A DNA stretch of 64,000 nucleotides from positions 6,198,331 to 6,262,330 of the forward strand of contig NZ_CP075583.1 of the NCBI RefSeq assembly GCF_023509035.1, given 5' to 3'. Positions 30,233 to 39,352 of the stretch are shown here, piece after piece. The DNA is from Janthinobacterium lividum. Its GTDB lineage: Bacteria; Pseudomonadota; Gammaproteobacteria; Burkholderiales; Burkholderiaceae_D. A model generated the notes under the pieces. It made no database searches. It saw nothing but the letters and a program-made list of their open reading frames with translations, and was not told the origin of the DNA. Position numbers and translations under genes: made by a program. Numbering within the stretch: position 1 is the stretch's first letter; each line of letters begins with the position of its first letter.

Positions 30233-32614
30233 TCAGACGCCGTAAGGAATCCACACGTTTTTCACTTGCGACGCATGCGCCAGCACGGCACGGCCACCGC
30301 TTTGGGCGGCGCTATACCAGTCGCGGCCTTTGGCGCCGCCGACCCAGGTGCGCTTCAGGGTGCCGGCCGACAGGCGCTCGACTTCAGCGCAGCCTTCGCC
30401 GGAACCGTCATGGCGCCAGACGGCGTCGATGTCGGCGTGCGTGGCCAGGGTGCGCGCCAGTTCATCGGCGTTGCCGCTGATGATGTTGACGACGCCGCCC
30501 GGCAAGTCGGACGTGTCGAAGACCTGGTACAGGTCCAGCGCGGAGAGCGGATGCGCTTCCGATGGCACCACCACCACGCGGTTGCCCAGCGCGATGGCCG
30601 GCGCTACCAGCGAGATGAAGCCGAGCAGTGGCGCTTCGTTCGGGCAGACGATGCCGATCACGCCGACCGCTTCATTGAGCGCCACGGTGATGCCCTTGGT
30701 GGGCGGCTGGTGCGCCAGGCCGTCGTACTTGTCGGCCCAGGCGGCGTAGTAGAACAGGCGTTCGATCGATGCCTGCACTTCCTTCTCAGGATTTTTACTG
30801 CCCGTCATGGCGGCGATGCGGGCGGCGAATTCGTCGGCGCGCGCAGCCAGGTTTTCGGCGATGTAGTACAGCACTTGCGCGCGGTTGTGCGCCGTGGCGC
30901 TGGTCCAGCCAGACGCTTTATGGGCCGCTTCGACGGCGTTGCGGATATCCTTGCGGCTACCCACGCCCACCTCGGCCAGCAGAGCGCCATTCGCGCCAAA
31001 TACGGGCGCGCTGTAGGCGCTGTCAGGGCGCGCCTGCTTGCCGCCGATGTACATCTTGGCCGTGCGGTCGATGGCGAAGGGCTCGGCTGCAACCGGTTTC
31101 GCATTCCCTTTCACCTTGGCCTGCACCACCGGCAAGGCCGGGCGCGCATCTTCGGCCAGGGCCGTCATGTATTCCAGCATGCCTTCGCGGCCACCTTCGC
31201 GGCCAAAGCCCGATTCGCGGTAGCCGCCGAAGCCGCAAGCGGCATCGAACTGGTTGGCGCTGTTGATCCACACCACGCCAGCCTTGATGGCGGGAGCGAT
31301 ATCGAGGGCCAGGCTGATCGACTCGGTCCACACGCTGGCGGCCAGGCCGTACACCGTGTTGTTCGCCAGCTGCACCGCTTCAGGCGGCGTGCGGAAGCTC
31401 ATGGCCACCAGCACGGGGCCGAAGATTTCAGCCTGTGCCACGGCAGCCGACGTCGACGCGCCCGTGATCAGGGTGGGCGGGAACCACGAGCCGTCAGCCG
31501 GCAGTTCGCACGCCGGTTGCCACACGTCGCAGCCTTCGGCGCGGGCCGAATCGACCAGCGCGGCGATACGCTGGCGCTGCACCGGATCGACCAGCGCGCC
31601 CACGTCCATCGATTTGTCCAGGGGCGAACCGAGACGCAGGTTTTCCATGCGCGTGCGCACCTTGTTCAGGAAGCGTTCCTGGATCGATTCCTGCACCAGC
31701 AGGCGCGAACCGGCGCAGCATACCTGGCCCTGGTTGAACCAGATCGAATCGACCAGGCCTTCCACGGCGCCGTCCAGGTCCGCGTCTTCAAAGACGATGA
31801 ACGGCGACTTTCCGCCCAGCTCCAGGGACAGCTTCTTGCCGCTGCCGGCCGTCGCTACACGAATCAAACGGCCCACTTCCGTGGAACCCGTAAACGCGAT
31901 CTTGTCGACGCCAGGATGGTTGACGATGGCCGAGCCCACGCGGCCGTCGCCCGTGATGATGTTCACCACGCCGGCCGGCACGCCCGCCTGCACGCACAAT
32001 TCGGCGAACAGCATGGCGGTCAGCGACGTGAATTCAGCCGGTTTGAAGACCACCGTGTTACCGGCCGCCAGGGCCGGGGCAATTTTCCACGACAGCATCA
32101 GCAGGGGAAAATTCCATGGCACGATCTGGCCCACCACGCCCACGGCGCGGTAGTCGGCGAATTCTTCCGATTGCAGCTGCGCCCAGCCGGCGTGATGGTA
32201 GAAATGGCGCGCGGCCAGCGGCAGATCGATATCGCGCGTTTCGCGGATGGTCTTGCCGTTGTCCAGGGTTTCCAGCACGGCGAACAGGCGCGAATGCTTT
32301 TGCAGCAAGCGTGCCAGCGCGTACATGACCTTCGCACGGCCATGGCCACCCATGCCCTGCCAAACGGGCAGCGCGCGGCGCGCCGCTTCCACGGCGCGCT
32401 CCACGTCAAGGTCGCTCGCTTGCGTCAGTTCCGCCAGTTGCGTGCCATCGGCGGGGTTGGTCGAAGCGAACAGCTCGGCCGGCTCGCTCCAGGCATTGTC
32501 GATGAACAAACCGAATTTGCGCTGGTGGCCATCAAGCCACGCCTGCGCTTCTTTTTGACTTTCGGGAGCAGGGCCGTAGTCCATAGTATTGAGAATCTCG
32601 TTAATTGTTGGCAT
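30233..32614 (-). CDS. Aldehyde dehydrogenase with tandem ALDH-like domains
   Basis: A 793-residue protein made of two aldehyde-dehydrogenase-like domains. The first (residues 1 to about 490) is complete, with LELGGKSPFIVFEDAD and the catalytic cysteine region NQGQVCCAGSRLL. The second (from about 520) keeps the substrate and cofactor scaffold (VGVIGIVCPNEAPLLGFISL) but ends without a recognisable catalytic cysteine motif. Position between deoC and deoA suggests oxidation of acetaldehyde formed by DeoC to acetate, which would stop it accumulating. It is probably cytoplasmic. The double-domain form is seen with deo genes in other proteobacteria; the role of the second domain is unknown. Confidence 0.85.
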   Translation of the reverse strand: MPTINEILNTMDYGPAPESQKEAQAWLDGHQRKFGLFIDNAWSEPAELFASTNPADGTQLAELTQASDLDVERAVEAARRALPVWQGMGGHGRAKVMYALARLLQKHSRLFAVLETLDNGKTIRETRDIDLPLAARHFYHHAGWAQLQSEEFADYRAVGVVGQIVPWNFPLLMLSWKIAPALAAGNTVVFKPAEFTSLTAMLFAELCVQAGVPAGVVNIITGDGRVGSAIVNHPGVDKIAFTGSTEVGRLIRVATAGSGKKLSLELGGKSPFIVFEDADLDGAVEGLVDSIWFNQGQVCCAGSRLLVQESIQERFLNKVRTRMENLRLGSPLDKSMDVGALVDPVQRQRIAALVDSARAEGCDVWQPACELPADGSWFPPTLITGASTSAAVAQAEIFGPVLVAMSFRTPPEAVQLANNTVYGLAASVWTESISLALDIAPAIKAGVVWINSANQFDAACGFGGYRESGFGREGGREGMLEYMTALAEDARPALPVVQAKVKGNAKPVAAEPFAIDRTAKMYIGGKQARPDSAYSAPVFGANGALLAEVGVGSRKDIRNAVEAAHKASGWTSATAHNRAQVLYYIAENLAARADEFAARIAAMTGSKNPEKEVQASIERLFYYAAWADKYDGLAHQPPTKGITVALNEAVGVIGIVCPNEAPLLGFISLVAPAIALGNRVVVVPSEAHPLSALDLYQVFDTSDLPGGVVNIISGNADELARTLATHADIDAVWRHDGSGEGCAEVERLSAGTLKRTWVGGAKGRDWYSAAQSGGRAVLAHASQVKNVWIPYGV

Positions 32615-32626
32615 GACGATTGTTCT

Positions 32627-33586
32627 TTAAGGTTGTGCGTGACGATGATTGGCCGAGTAGCTGCCGGTGACGTAGTGCTCGAGCTGGCGCTCGATGTCGG
32701 TCAGCAGGCTGGAAGCGCCGATGCGGAACAGGTGCGGCTGCAGCCATTCGTTGCCCAGTTCTTCCTTCATCAGGGTCAGGTATTGCAGCGCGCTCTTGGC
32801 CGAGCTGACGCCGCCGGCCGGCTTGAAGCCCACCTGGAAGCCCGTCTGCTCATGGTATTCGCGGATCGTGCGCACCATCGTCAGGGCCACGGGGATGGTG
32901 GCGTTCACGCCCTCTTTACCGGTGGAGGTCTTGATGAAATCGGCGCCTGCCATCATGCAGACCCACGAAGCCTTGGCCACGTTTTCCATGGTCAGCAAGT
33001 CGCCCGTGGCGAGAATCGCCTTCACGTGCGCTTCGCCGCACGCCTTGCGATAGGCCAGCATTTCGTCGTACAGCACCTGCCAGTTGCCGTTCAGGACGTG
33101 CTGGCGCGTGATGACGATATCGATCTCGGAAGCGCCAGCGGCGACCGACAGTTCGATCTCGCGCAGCTTTGTTTCCATGCTCGTCAGGCCGGCCGGGAAA
33201 CCCGTCGACACGGCGGCGATGGGCAAGCGGCCCTGGATGACCTTCACAGCCGGCTGGATCATCTCGTGGTACACGCACACGGCGCCGGTGCTCAATTGCG
33301 TCAAGCCCAGTGCCTCCATCAGGTCGGCGCGCAGCGGGCGCATGGCCTTCATGCACAGGCGCTCCACGCGGCCCGGCGTATCGTCGCCGCCCAGGGTGGT
33401 CAGGTCGATCATCTGGATGGCTTTGACCAGCCAGGCGGCCTGGTATTCCTTTTTCACCGTACGGCGGTTCGCCAGGCTGGCCGCGCGGCGGTCCGTCGCG
33501 GCGCGGTTGACGCGGATCTGGTTGATCCAGCCCAGGTCGAGGCCTACGGCCTCGTTACGCTTGAATTCGGGGTGCATGAGTGTCAT
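32627..33586 (-). CDS. deoC: Deoxyribose-phosphate aldolase
   Basis: A 319-residue aldolase of the DeoC family, splitting deoxyribose-5-phosphate into acetaldehyde and glyceraldehyde-3-phosphate. The Schiff-base lysine lies in AGADFIKTSTGKEG, and the second active-site lysine region GFKPAGGVSS follows. Its start overlaps the deoB stop by four bases. The N-terminal 60 residues are longer than in the Escherichia coli enzyme, as usual for this longer DeoC subgroup. It passes acetaldehyde to the adjacent dehydrogenase. Confidence 0.95.
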   Translation of the reverse strand: MTLMHPEFKRNEAVGLDLGWINQIRVNRAATDRRAASLANRRTVKKEYQAAWLVKAIQMIDLTTLGGDDTPGRVERLCMKAMRPLRADLMEALGLTQLSTGAVCVYHEMIQPAVKVIQGRLPIAAVSTGFPAGLTSMETKLREIELSVAAGASEIDIVITRQHVLNGNWQVLYDEMLAYRKACGEAHVKAILATGDLLTMENVAKASWVCMMAGADFIKTSTGKEGVNATIPVALTMVRTIREYHEQTGFQVGFKPAGGVSSAKSALQYLTLMKEELGNEWLQPHLFRIGASSLLTDIERQLEHYVTGSYSANHRHAQP

Positions 33587-34776
33587 AACAAGCTGGTTCC
33601 ATTAGCAAGTGGTGGTACGCCAAGGTGTTTGGCGAGGGTTTGGCCAATATCGGAGAACGTCTCGGAAATACCCAGTGCGCGCGGGGCGACGCCGGGACCG
33701 AAGAAGATCATCGGAATGTGTTCGCGGGTGTGGTCGGAGCCGTGCCAGGTCGGGTCGCAGCCATGGTCGGCGGTGATCACGACCAGGTCGCCTTCCTTCA
33801 GCTTGGCCATGAATTCCGGCAGGCGCGCATCCATTTCGCGCAGCGCATCGGCATAGCCCTCGACGTTGCGGCGGTGGCCGAAAGCCTGGTCGAAATCGAC
33901 GAAGTTCACAAAAGTGAGCGACTTGTCCTGCACTTCATCGGCCGTCTTCAACAGCGCTTCGAACAGCGCCATGTTGTCGACGCCCTTGACGACGCGCGAG
34001 ATGCCCTGGGTGGCGAAAATGTCGCTGATCTTGCCCAGGCCGACGACTTCGCCGCCCGCATTCTTGACGTGATCGAGCAGGGTCGGCGCGGGCGGCGCGA
34101 CGGCGTAGTCGTGGCGGTTGGACGTGCGCGTGTAATTGCCATTGCTGCCGGTGAACGGGCGGGCGATGACGCGGCCGATGTTGTACGGTTCGACCAGCTT
34201 GAAGGCCATTTCGCACACTTGGTACAGGCGCTCAAGGCCGAACGATTCTTCGTGTGCGGCGATCTGCATCACCGAGTCGCCCGACGTATAGATAATCAGC
34301 TTGCCGGTGGCGACATGTTCATCGCCGTGCTTGTTGATGATATCCGTGCCCGAGGCATGGCAGTCACCGAGGAAGCCCGGCACGCCCGACAGGGCTTTCA
34401 GCTTGTCGGTCAGGTCGGCGGGGAACGATGGCGTGGTGCGGGGAAAATATCCCCAGTCGAATTCGACGGGCACGCCGGCGATTTCCCAGTGGCCGCTCTG
34501 CGTGTCCTTGCCGGTGGAGCGCTCGCGCGCCGCGCCGTAGGCGCCGGTGAAACCGTCGCGCTGGTCGAAGCCCGTGGCCCATTCGCCGCTGGCCAGGTGC
34601 GCTGCGGCGCCCAGTCCCAGGCGTTCCATGTTCGGGAGTTTCAAGGTCTTGCCGCTTTTGGCGACAGTGCTGGCAATGTGGCCAAAGGTATTGGCACCTG
34701 CGTCGCCATACTTGGCGGCGTCTGGCGTCGCGCCAAGGCCGAAGGAATCAAGCAGGAGGATAAATGCGCGTGACAT
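33583..34776 (-). CDS. deoB: Phosphopentomutase
   Basis: A 397-residue phosphopentomutase of the alkaline-phosphatase superfamily. It interconverts (deoxy)ribose-1-phosphate and 5-phosphate. The N-terminal metal and nucleophile region is MSRAFILLLDSFGLGATPDA, and the C-terminal metal motif is VITADHGCDPTWHGSDHTRE. It lies between pnp and deoC; the stop overlaps the deoC start by four bases. The 117-base gap to pnp contains no clear signal. It links the phosphorylases of this window to central carbon metabolism. Confidence 0.97.
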   Translation of the reverse strand: MSRAFILLLDSFGLGATPDAAKYGDAGANTFGHIASTVAKSGKTLKLPNMERLGLGAAAHLASGEWATGFDQRDGFTGAYGAARERSTGKDTQSGHWEIAGVPVEFDWGYFPRTTPSFPADLTDKLKALSGVPGFLGDCHASGTDIINKHGDEHVATGKLIIYTSGDSVMQIAAHEESFGLERLYQVCEMAFKLVEPYNIGRVIARPFTGSNGNYTRTSNRHDYAVAPPAPTLLDHVKNAGGEVVGLGKISDIFATQGISRVVKGVDNMALFEALLKTADEVQDKSLTFVNFVDFDQAFGHRRNVEGYADALREMDARLPEFMAKLKEGDLVVITADHGCDPTWHGSDHTREHIPMIFFGPGVAPRALGISETFSDIGQTLAKHLGVPPLANGTSLL

Positions 34777-34893
34777 GATAAGGCTCGCTTTATGGAATGA
34801 TGCGGGGTGATGCGGACAGTGTAGGCCGGATTTTCCCGGCCTGCCGCGCGGCAGCGCCGGTGGCCGGCGCGCCGCTACTGCGTAAAAAAGTAC

Positions 34894-35733
34894 TTAGGCT
34901 TGCGGCTTGGTCGCTACCGTGGCCAGGAAAGCGAGGATCAGCTTGACCAGGTCTTTCGCGCCGATGGCCGCGTATTTCAAGGTTTGCTCGTGCGACAGGG
35001 CGAATGGCGACATGCCTTCGGCCAGGTTGGTGATGACGGACACGCCCACCACTTTCAGGTCGCAATGGCGGGCCGAGACCACTTCCGGCACCACGGACAT
35101 GCCGACCGTGTCGGCGCCCAGGCGGGCCATCATGCGGATTTCCGCGGCCGTTTCGAAGTTCGGGCCAGGGTAGGCGACGAACACGCCTTCGTGCAGGGTG
35201 ATGCCGTTCGAGGCAGCCGTGTCCTTGACCAGGTTGCGCAGGTCGGCATCGTAGGCGTTGGCCATGCTGAAAAAGCGCGGGCCGAAGCGGTCGTCGTTAG
35301 GGCCGACCATCGGCGTGCCTGGCAGCAGGTTGATATGGTCGCTGATGGCCACCAGGCTGCCTGCGTCCACTTCAGGGCGCAGGGAACCGGCGGCGTTGGT
35401 GACGAACAGCATTTCGCAGCCCAGCAGTTTCAGGGTGCGGATGGCGCTCGTCATCACGCCCATGCCATAGCCTTCATAGAAGTGGCCACGGCCCTTCATG
35501 CAGACGACGGCGACGCCCGACAGGGTACCGACCACCAGTTCGCCGGCATGGCCGTGCACGGTGCTGATCGGGAAGCCTGGCAATTCGTCAAAGCTGATGC
35601 TGACGGCGTCCGTCATCTGCTCGGCCAACACACCCAGGCCGGAGCCGAGGATCATCGCCACGCGCGGCTTGAAATTTTCAGGAGCGCGGGCACGAATGAT
35701 TTCGGCGGCGTGGAAAGGGGCGTTGTTCGACAT
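34894..35733 (-). CDS. Purine-nucleoside phosphorylase (trimeric class)
   Basis: A 279-residue purine-nucleoside phosphorylase of the trimeric PNP/XapA class. Motifs are MILGSGLG for phosphate binding, HGHAGELVVG, GRGHFYEGYG, and the base-binding TNAAGSLRPEVDAGSLV. It cleaves inosine, guanosine or xanthosine and their deoxy forms; the exact preference cannot be decided by eye. It is the first gene of the deo operon. The start at 35733 follows AGAGGATAACC. Upstream lie a long palindrome and a conserved promoter shared with two other nucleoside units. Confidence 0.93.
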   Translation of the reverse strand: MSNNAPFHAAEIIRARAPENFKPRVAMILGSGLGVLAEQMTDAVSISFDELPGFPISTVHGHAGELVVGTLSGVAVVCMKGRGHFYEGYGMGVMTSAIRTLKLLGCEMLFVTNAAGSLRPEVDAGSLVAISDHINLLPGTPMVGPNDDRFGPRFFSMANAYDADLRNLVKDTAASNGITLHEGVFVAYPGPNFETAAEIRMMARLGADTVGMSVVPEVVSARHCDLKVVGVSVITNLAEGMSPFALSHEQTLKYAAIGAKDLVKLILAFLATVATKPQA

Positions 35734-35843
35734 GGTTATCCTCTGATTGACTAATGATGATGGTTGCTTCCCCGGTAAGGGACTGCGGCCCAGGTATCGG
35801 GTATGTATGGTGTTACAGGTATATCGAAATGCGTATTGCCATT

Positions 35844-36001
35844 GAGGCTATCCCAGTAGATGAATACATCCCCTGCTGGCGCACCTCAGAAGCGGGGACT
35901 GCGTTGATCGTCGTCGCGTGGCTCGCCACGCTTCCTCCTCACGCCTTATCCGCGCTCCTGATGCACTGCCAGCAGAAGACGCTCCCTACTGGGATAGCCT
36001 C
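35844..36001. repeat. 158-nt imperfect palindrome in the pnp-deo leader
   Basis: The ends are perfect 16-base inverted repeats, GAGGCTATCCCAGTAG (35844-35859) and CTACTGGGATAGCCTC (35986-36001). Inside are a second pair CTGCTGGC/GCCAGCAG, a stretch of near-matching flanks, and a terminal hairpin GCGTGGC-TC-GCCACGC. Almost the whole segment can fold into one long hairpin. It begins about five bases after the predicted start of the pnp-deo transcript. I see no target-site duplication and no transposase. It may be a structured leader RNA or a small foldback (MITE-like) insertion. Confidence 0.75.
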
Positions 36002-36010
36002 TATTTGCCG

Positions 36011-36060
36011 CCACTATGCATCAAACGGAATATGTATGGCAAATACCATTTTTCTTGCCC
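36011..36060 (-). promoter_or_regulatory. Conserved nucleoside promoter, copy 1 (pnp-deo operon)
   Basis: On the minus strand, the dyad GTATTTGCCATAC (36034-36046) overlaps -35 TTGCCA (36037-36042). An 18-base spacer is followed by -10 CATAGT (36013-36018) in the context TGATGCATAGTGG. The same block, in the same orientation relative to the downstream gene, occurs before the BMP transporter and before the TonB receptor. The predicted leader is about 270 nt. The rest of the 525-base gap between pnp and psuK holds the palindrome and the psuK promoter. Confidence 0.7.
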
Positions 36061-36194
36061 ATTTATACAATTCAAATATAAATCGCCGATATTATAGTCG
36101 AGACAAGCCCAGGTTCGCCATGCCCGGGAAATGCATGCATACAAGCTCCATACGACCACTTTTGGCGCATGCCTGACACGAATCTCACACACGC

Positions 36195-36239
36195 TTGACA
36201 CAATAAAAACAAATGTTTACAGTTTCAGACAAATGTTTA
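36195..36239 (+). promoter_or_regulatory. psuK promoter with direct-repeat operator
   Basis: Candidate -35 TTGACA (36195-36200) and -10 TACAGT (36218-36223) with a 17-base spacer. Two direct repeats ACAAATGTTTA (36209-36219 and 36229-36239) lie exactly 20 bases apart, two helical turns, over and after the -10. This suits a repressor that bends or blocks the start region. The PsuK protein itself has an N-terminal helix-turn-helix and is a candidate to bind here. Confidence 0.55.
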
Positions 36240-36258
36240 ACCCTTCGACAAAAACCCA

Positions 36259-37416
36259 GTGACCGATACCAATAAAAAAGATCAGCTGTACACGCTGATC
36301 CGCAACAACCCCTTCATTTCGCAGCAAGACCTGGCGAGCGAACTGGGCTTGTCGCGCTCGGCCGTCGCCGGCCACATCGCCGGATTGATCCGCGAGCGCC
36401 GCCTGCTGGGACGCGCTTACGTGCTGCCCGACAGCCGCCCCGTGCTGTGCATAGGCGCAGCCAACCTCGACCGCAAGATGCGCACCCTGGCAACTCTGCA
36501 GATGGGCACCTCGAATCCCGTGCGCTCTGAGGAAGTGTTTGGCGGCGTAGGCCGCAATATCGCAGAAAACCTGGCCCGATTATCGATTCCGGTCGCCCTG
36601 CTGACGGCGCTGGGCGACGACGCGGCCGGCCATGCCCTGCAGACGCATGCGGAAGACGCGGGCATCGACATGCGCGGCAGCTTACATCTGAGCAACACAA
36701 GCAGCGGCACTTACACGGCTGTGCTCGACGAACATGGCGAAATGTTGCTAGCGATGGCCAACATGCAACTCTACGAACAGCTGACCCCGGCCTTTTTGCA
36801 TAGCCGCCAGCCGCAGCGCGCCGCCGCCGCCCTCACCGTCTGCGACCTGAACCTGGGCCACGACAGCGTGCAGGCACTGTTGGCCGATGCGCGCCAGGAC
36901 GCGGCCCACGCGACGCCGCTCGTCATCGTCGCCGTCTCGCAGCCGAAGATGGCGCACCTGCCGCAAGACCTGACGGGCTTGCACCTGCTGATCTTGAACC
37001 GGGGCGAACTGGAAACGCGCGTGGCGCGGGCCTTGCCCACGGCGTTTGACGTGCGCGCCGCCTGCCGCGAAGTACAGCGCCAGGGCGCGCGCCAGGTGAT
37101 CGTCACCTGCGGCGGCGAAGGCGTGTACTTTACGGATGGCGACAGCCCGGACGCGCCCATCGTCCACCTGGCCGCGCGCGAAGTGGACGCCGTCGACGTG
37201 ACGGGCGCCGGCGACGCGTTTTCCGCCGCCGTCTGCTGGTCGCTGTATCACGACAGCAGCGATTTGAAACTGGCATGCCGGCGCGGCCTGAAGCTGGCCG
37301 CCATGACCCTGGAATCGGCTGCCACCGTCTCGCCCCAGATTTCTGCCGGTGCACTCGACAACATTGACGACGCCGACCTGGCACCGCCTCCCCCTACCCT
37401 CTTTCAACAGGATTGA
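36259..37416 (+). CDS. psuK: Pseudouridine kinase with N-terminal helix-turn-helix (PfkB family)
   Basis: A 385-residue PfkB-family kinase with an extra DNA-binding head. Residues 5 to 55 form a MarR/LexA-like winged helix (ISQQDLASELGLSRSAVAGHIA). The rest is the ribokinase fold, with FGGVGRNIAENLARL near the start and the anion-hole motif VDVTGAGDAFSAAVCW near the end. It phosphorylates pseudouridine to pseudouridine-5'-phosphate for the glycosidase encoded next (3 bases downstream). It begins with GTG and has no clear ribosome-binding site. The fused HTH suggests the kinase may regulate its own promoter, where direct repeats are visible. Confidence 0.88.
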   Translation: MTDTNKKDQLYTLIRNNPFISQQDLASELGLSRSAVAGHIAGLIRERRLLGRAYVLPDSRPVLCIGAANLDRKMRTLATLQMGTSNPVRSEEVFGGVGRNIAENLARLSIPVALLTALGDDAAGHALQTHAEDAGIDMRGSLHLSNTSSGTYTAVLDEHGEMLLAMANMQLYEQLTPAFLHSRQPQRAAAALTVCDLNLGHDSVQALLADARQDAAHATPLVIVAVSQPKMAHLPQDLTGLHLLILNRGELETRVARALPTAFDVRAACREVQRQGARQVIVTCGGEGVYFTDGDSPDAPIVHLAAREVDAVDVTGAGDAFSAAVCWSLYHDSSDLKLACRRGLKLAAMTLESAATVSPQISAGALDNIDDADLAPPPPTLFQQD

Positions 37417-37419
37417 AAC

Positions 37420-38349
37420 ATGACGCAATTGAATACCTTCCTCTCGTTCTCGCAAGAAGTGCTCGACGCGCGCGCCGCCGGCAAGGCCATCGTGGCGCTG
37501 GAATCGACCATCATTTCGCACGGCATGCCGTATCCGCAAAACGTGGAAATGGCGCGCGAAGTGGAACAGATCATCCGTGACGGCGGCGCCGTGCCGGCCA
37601 CCATCGCCATCATCGGCGGCAAGATTTGCGTGGGCTTGTCGCCCGAGCAGCTGGAACTGCTGGGTACCTCGCCCGACGCCATGAAGGTCAGCCGCCGCGA
37701 CCTGCCATTCGTGCTGTCGCAGGGTAAATTGGGCGCCACCACCGTAGCCGCCACCATGATCTGCGCGGAACTGGCTGGTATTTCCGTGTTCGTTACGGGC
37801 GGCATCGGCGGCGTGCACCGCGGTGCGGAAACGAGCTTCGACATTTCCGCCGACTTGCAGGAACTGGCGCAAACGTCGGTGGCTGTCGTCTGCGCGGGCG
37901 TCAAATCCATCCTCGACATCGGCCTGACCCTGGAATACCTGGAAACCCACGGCGTGCCCGTCATCAGCGTGGGCCAGGAAGGTTTTCCCGCCTTCTTTAC
38001 GCGCGAAAGCGGCTTCAAGGCCGATTTCCGCCTCGACACGGCCGCGGAACAGGCGGCCTTCATCGGCACCAAGTGGCAGCTGGGCTTGAAAGGCGGCGTG
38101 ATTGTCAGCAACCCCGTGCCAGCCGCGCAAGCCATGCCCAAGGAAGAGATCGATGCGATCACCACGCAGGCGCTGCAGGAAGCGGATGCGGGTGGCGTGA
38201 AGGGCAAGCAAGTCACACCATTCCTCCTGTCGCGCATCAAACAACTGACGGATGGCCGCAGCCTGGCGACGAATATCGCCCTGGTCAAGCACAATGCCCA
38301 GGTCGGTACGGCACTTGCCATTGCCATGCAGGCAGTCGTGGCACGATAA
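37420..38349 (+). CDS. psuG: Pseudouridine-5'-phosphate glycosidase
   Basis: A 309-residue PsuG. It cleaves the C-glycosidic bond of pseudouridine-5'-phosphate to uracil and ribose-5-phosphate. The family start [20 protein letters not shown], the KVSRRDLP segment with the Schiff-base lysine, and [16 protein letters not shown] are all present. The start is 3 bases after the psuK stop. The uracil it makes can enter the PreTA pathway of this window. Its length and motifs are complete. Confidence 0.97.
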   Translation: MTQLNTFLSFSQEVLDARAAGKAIVALESTIISHGMPYPQNVEMAREVEQIIRDGGAVPATIAIIGGKICVGLSPEQLELLGTSPDAMKVSRRDLPFVLSQGKLGATTVAATMICAELAGISVFVTGGIGGVHRGAETSFDISADLQELAQTSVAVVCAGVKSILDIGLTLEYLETHGVPVISVGQEGFPAFFTRESGFKADFRLDTAAEQAAFIGTKWQLGLKGGVIVSNPVPAAQAMPKEEIDAITTQALQEADAGGVKGKQVTPFLLSRIKQLTDGRSLATNIALVKHNAQVGTALAIAMQAVVAR

Positions 38350-38436
38350 TAGGACTGCTGTAAAGAAAGCGCGCATGCCTGCATCAAGGTCTGCGCGCCG
38401 TTCCATCGCCAAGCACCACGCAACGCCAAGGAAAGC

Positions 38437-39339
38437 ATGTCCATCGATCTGAAACAGTTAAAGTATTTTCTTGCCGTCGCCGAGGAGAAAAGCTTCAGCC
38501 GCGCCGCCGAGCGCCTGCATATCTCGCAGCCGCCCCTGAGCCAGCAGATCATGAAACTGGAAAGCGAACTGGGCGTGCGCCTGTTTGCGCGCACCACGCG
38601 CACCTTCGAGCTGACCGTGGCGGGCAAGGCGCTGATGAACGAGGCGGCCGACCTGCTGGCCAAGATGCGCATGACCATCGACACCATCCGCCAGATCGAC
38701 CGCGGCGAAGTGGGCCGCTTGCGCGTGGGCATTGTCGGCTCGGCCATGTGGGGCCCCATTCCCAGCCTGCTGGAAGAATTCCAGACCAAATTTCCCCGCG
38801 TCACCTGGACCATCCATGAATTCGGTCCCACGGTGCAATACGAAGCCTTGCGCGCCAAGCAAATCGACGTGGGTTTCTGGCGCGAACCCAAGCTCAACGA
38901 TGACGACTTGCGTCACGATAATTTACGCCAGGAACTGTGCTTCCGCGAAAACGTCTGCGTGGCCGTCAATGAACACCATCCGCTGGCGAAAAACACGGCG
39001 ATCGAACTGATCGACATCGCCCATGAGCCGATGCTCACCCTGAACCTCGACAAATCGGCCTTTCCCCGCTACCTGGTGCAATGCTGCATCAACGCCGGTT
39101 TCGAACCCGTGATTTTCCAGGAAGCGAGCGAGCCGCAAACCCTGCTGGCCATGGTGGGCGCGGGCCTGGGCGTGACCCTGGTGCCGGAAACGACGAGCCG
39201 CATCGGCTGGCCCGGCGTCGTCTTCCTGCCCATCAAGACCAATCCGCCATCGGCCAACCTGTACATCAGCTACACCACACTCGACGACGCTCCCGTCGTG
39301 CGGGCCTTCTTGAATATACTCAATCCCCCGGCCGCCTGA
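38437..39339 (+). CDS. LysR-family transcriptional regulator
   Basis: A 300-residue LysR regulator. The winged helix reads SFSRAAERLHISQPPLSQQI with KLESELGVRLFARTTR after it, close to the BenM/CatM-like group, followed by the co-inducer domain. It lies 87 bases downstream of psuG on the same strand and 388 bases upstream of the BMP transporter gene. It may respond to a nucleoside or base, but the target is not obvious because no divergent gene exists. The upstream gap shows no LysR palindrome I can be sure of. Confidence 0.82.
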   Translation: MSIDLKQLKYFLAVAEEKSFSRAAERLHISQPPLSQQIMKLESELGVRLFARTTRTFELTVAGKALMNEAADLLAKMRMTIDTIRQIDRGEVGRLRVGIVGSAMWGPIPSLLEEFQTKFPRVTWTIHEFGPTVQYEALRAKQIDVGFWREPKLNDDDLRHDNLRQELCFRENVCVAVNEHHPLAKNTAIELIDIAHEPMLTLNLDKSAFPRYLVQCCINAGFEPVIFQEASEPQTLLAMVGAGLGVTLVPETTSRIGWPGVVFLPIKTNPPSANLYISYTTLDDAPVVRAFLNILNPPAA

Positions 39340-39352
39340 TACGCAGCACCGT

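Noticed and set aside
30266..33856. Very long antisense frame (1,196 codons) opposite the aldehyde dehydrogenase and deoC genes
   Set aside because: It mirrors real genes in GC-rich DNA, has Arg/His/Gln-rich content with no recognisable domain, and the opposite strand encodes clear enzymes.
35844..36001. Purine riboswitch or integron attC site in the pnp leader
   Set aside because: I do not see the conserved core of purine riboswitches, and the ends lack the attC core consensus. Only the long hairpin is certain.
35844..36001. Insertion sequence
   Set aside because: There is no transposase frame, and the bases flanking the ends (GCCATT and TATTTG) show no duplicated target site.
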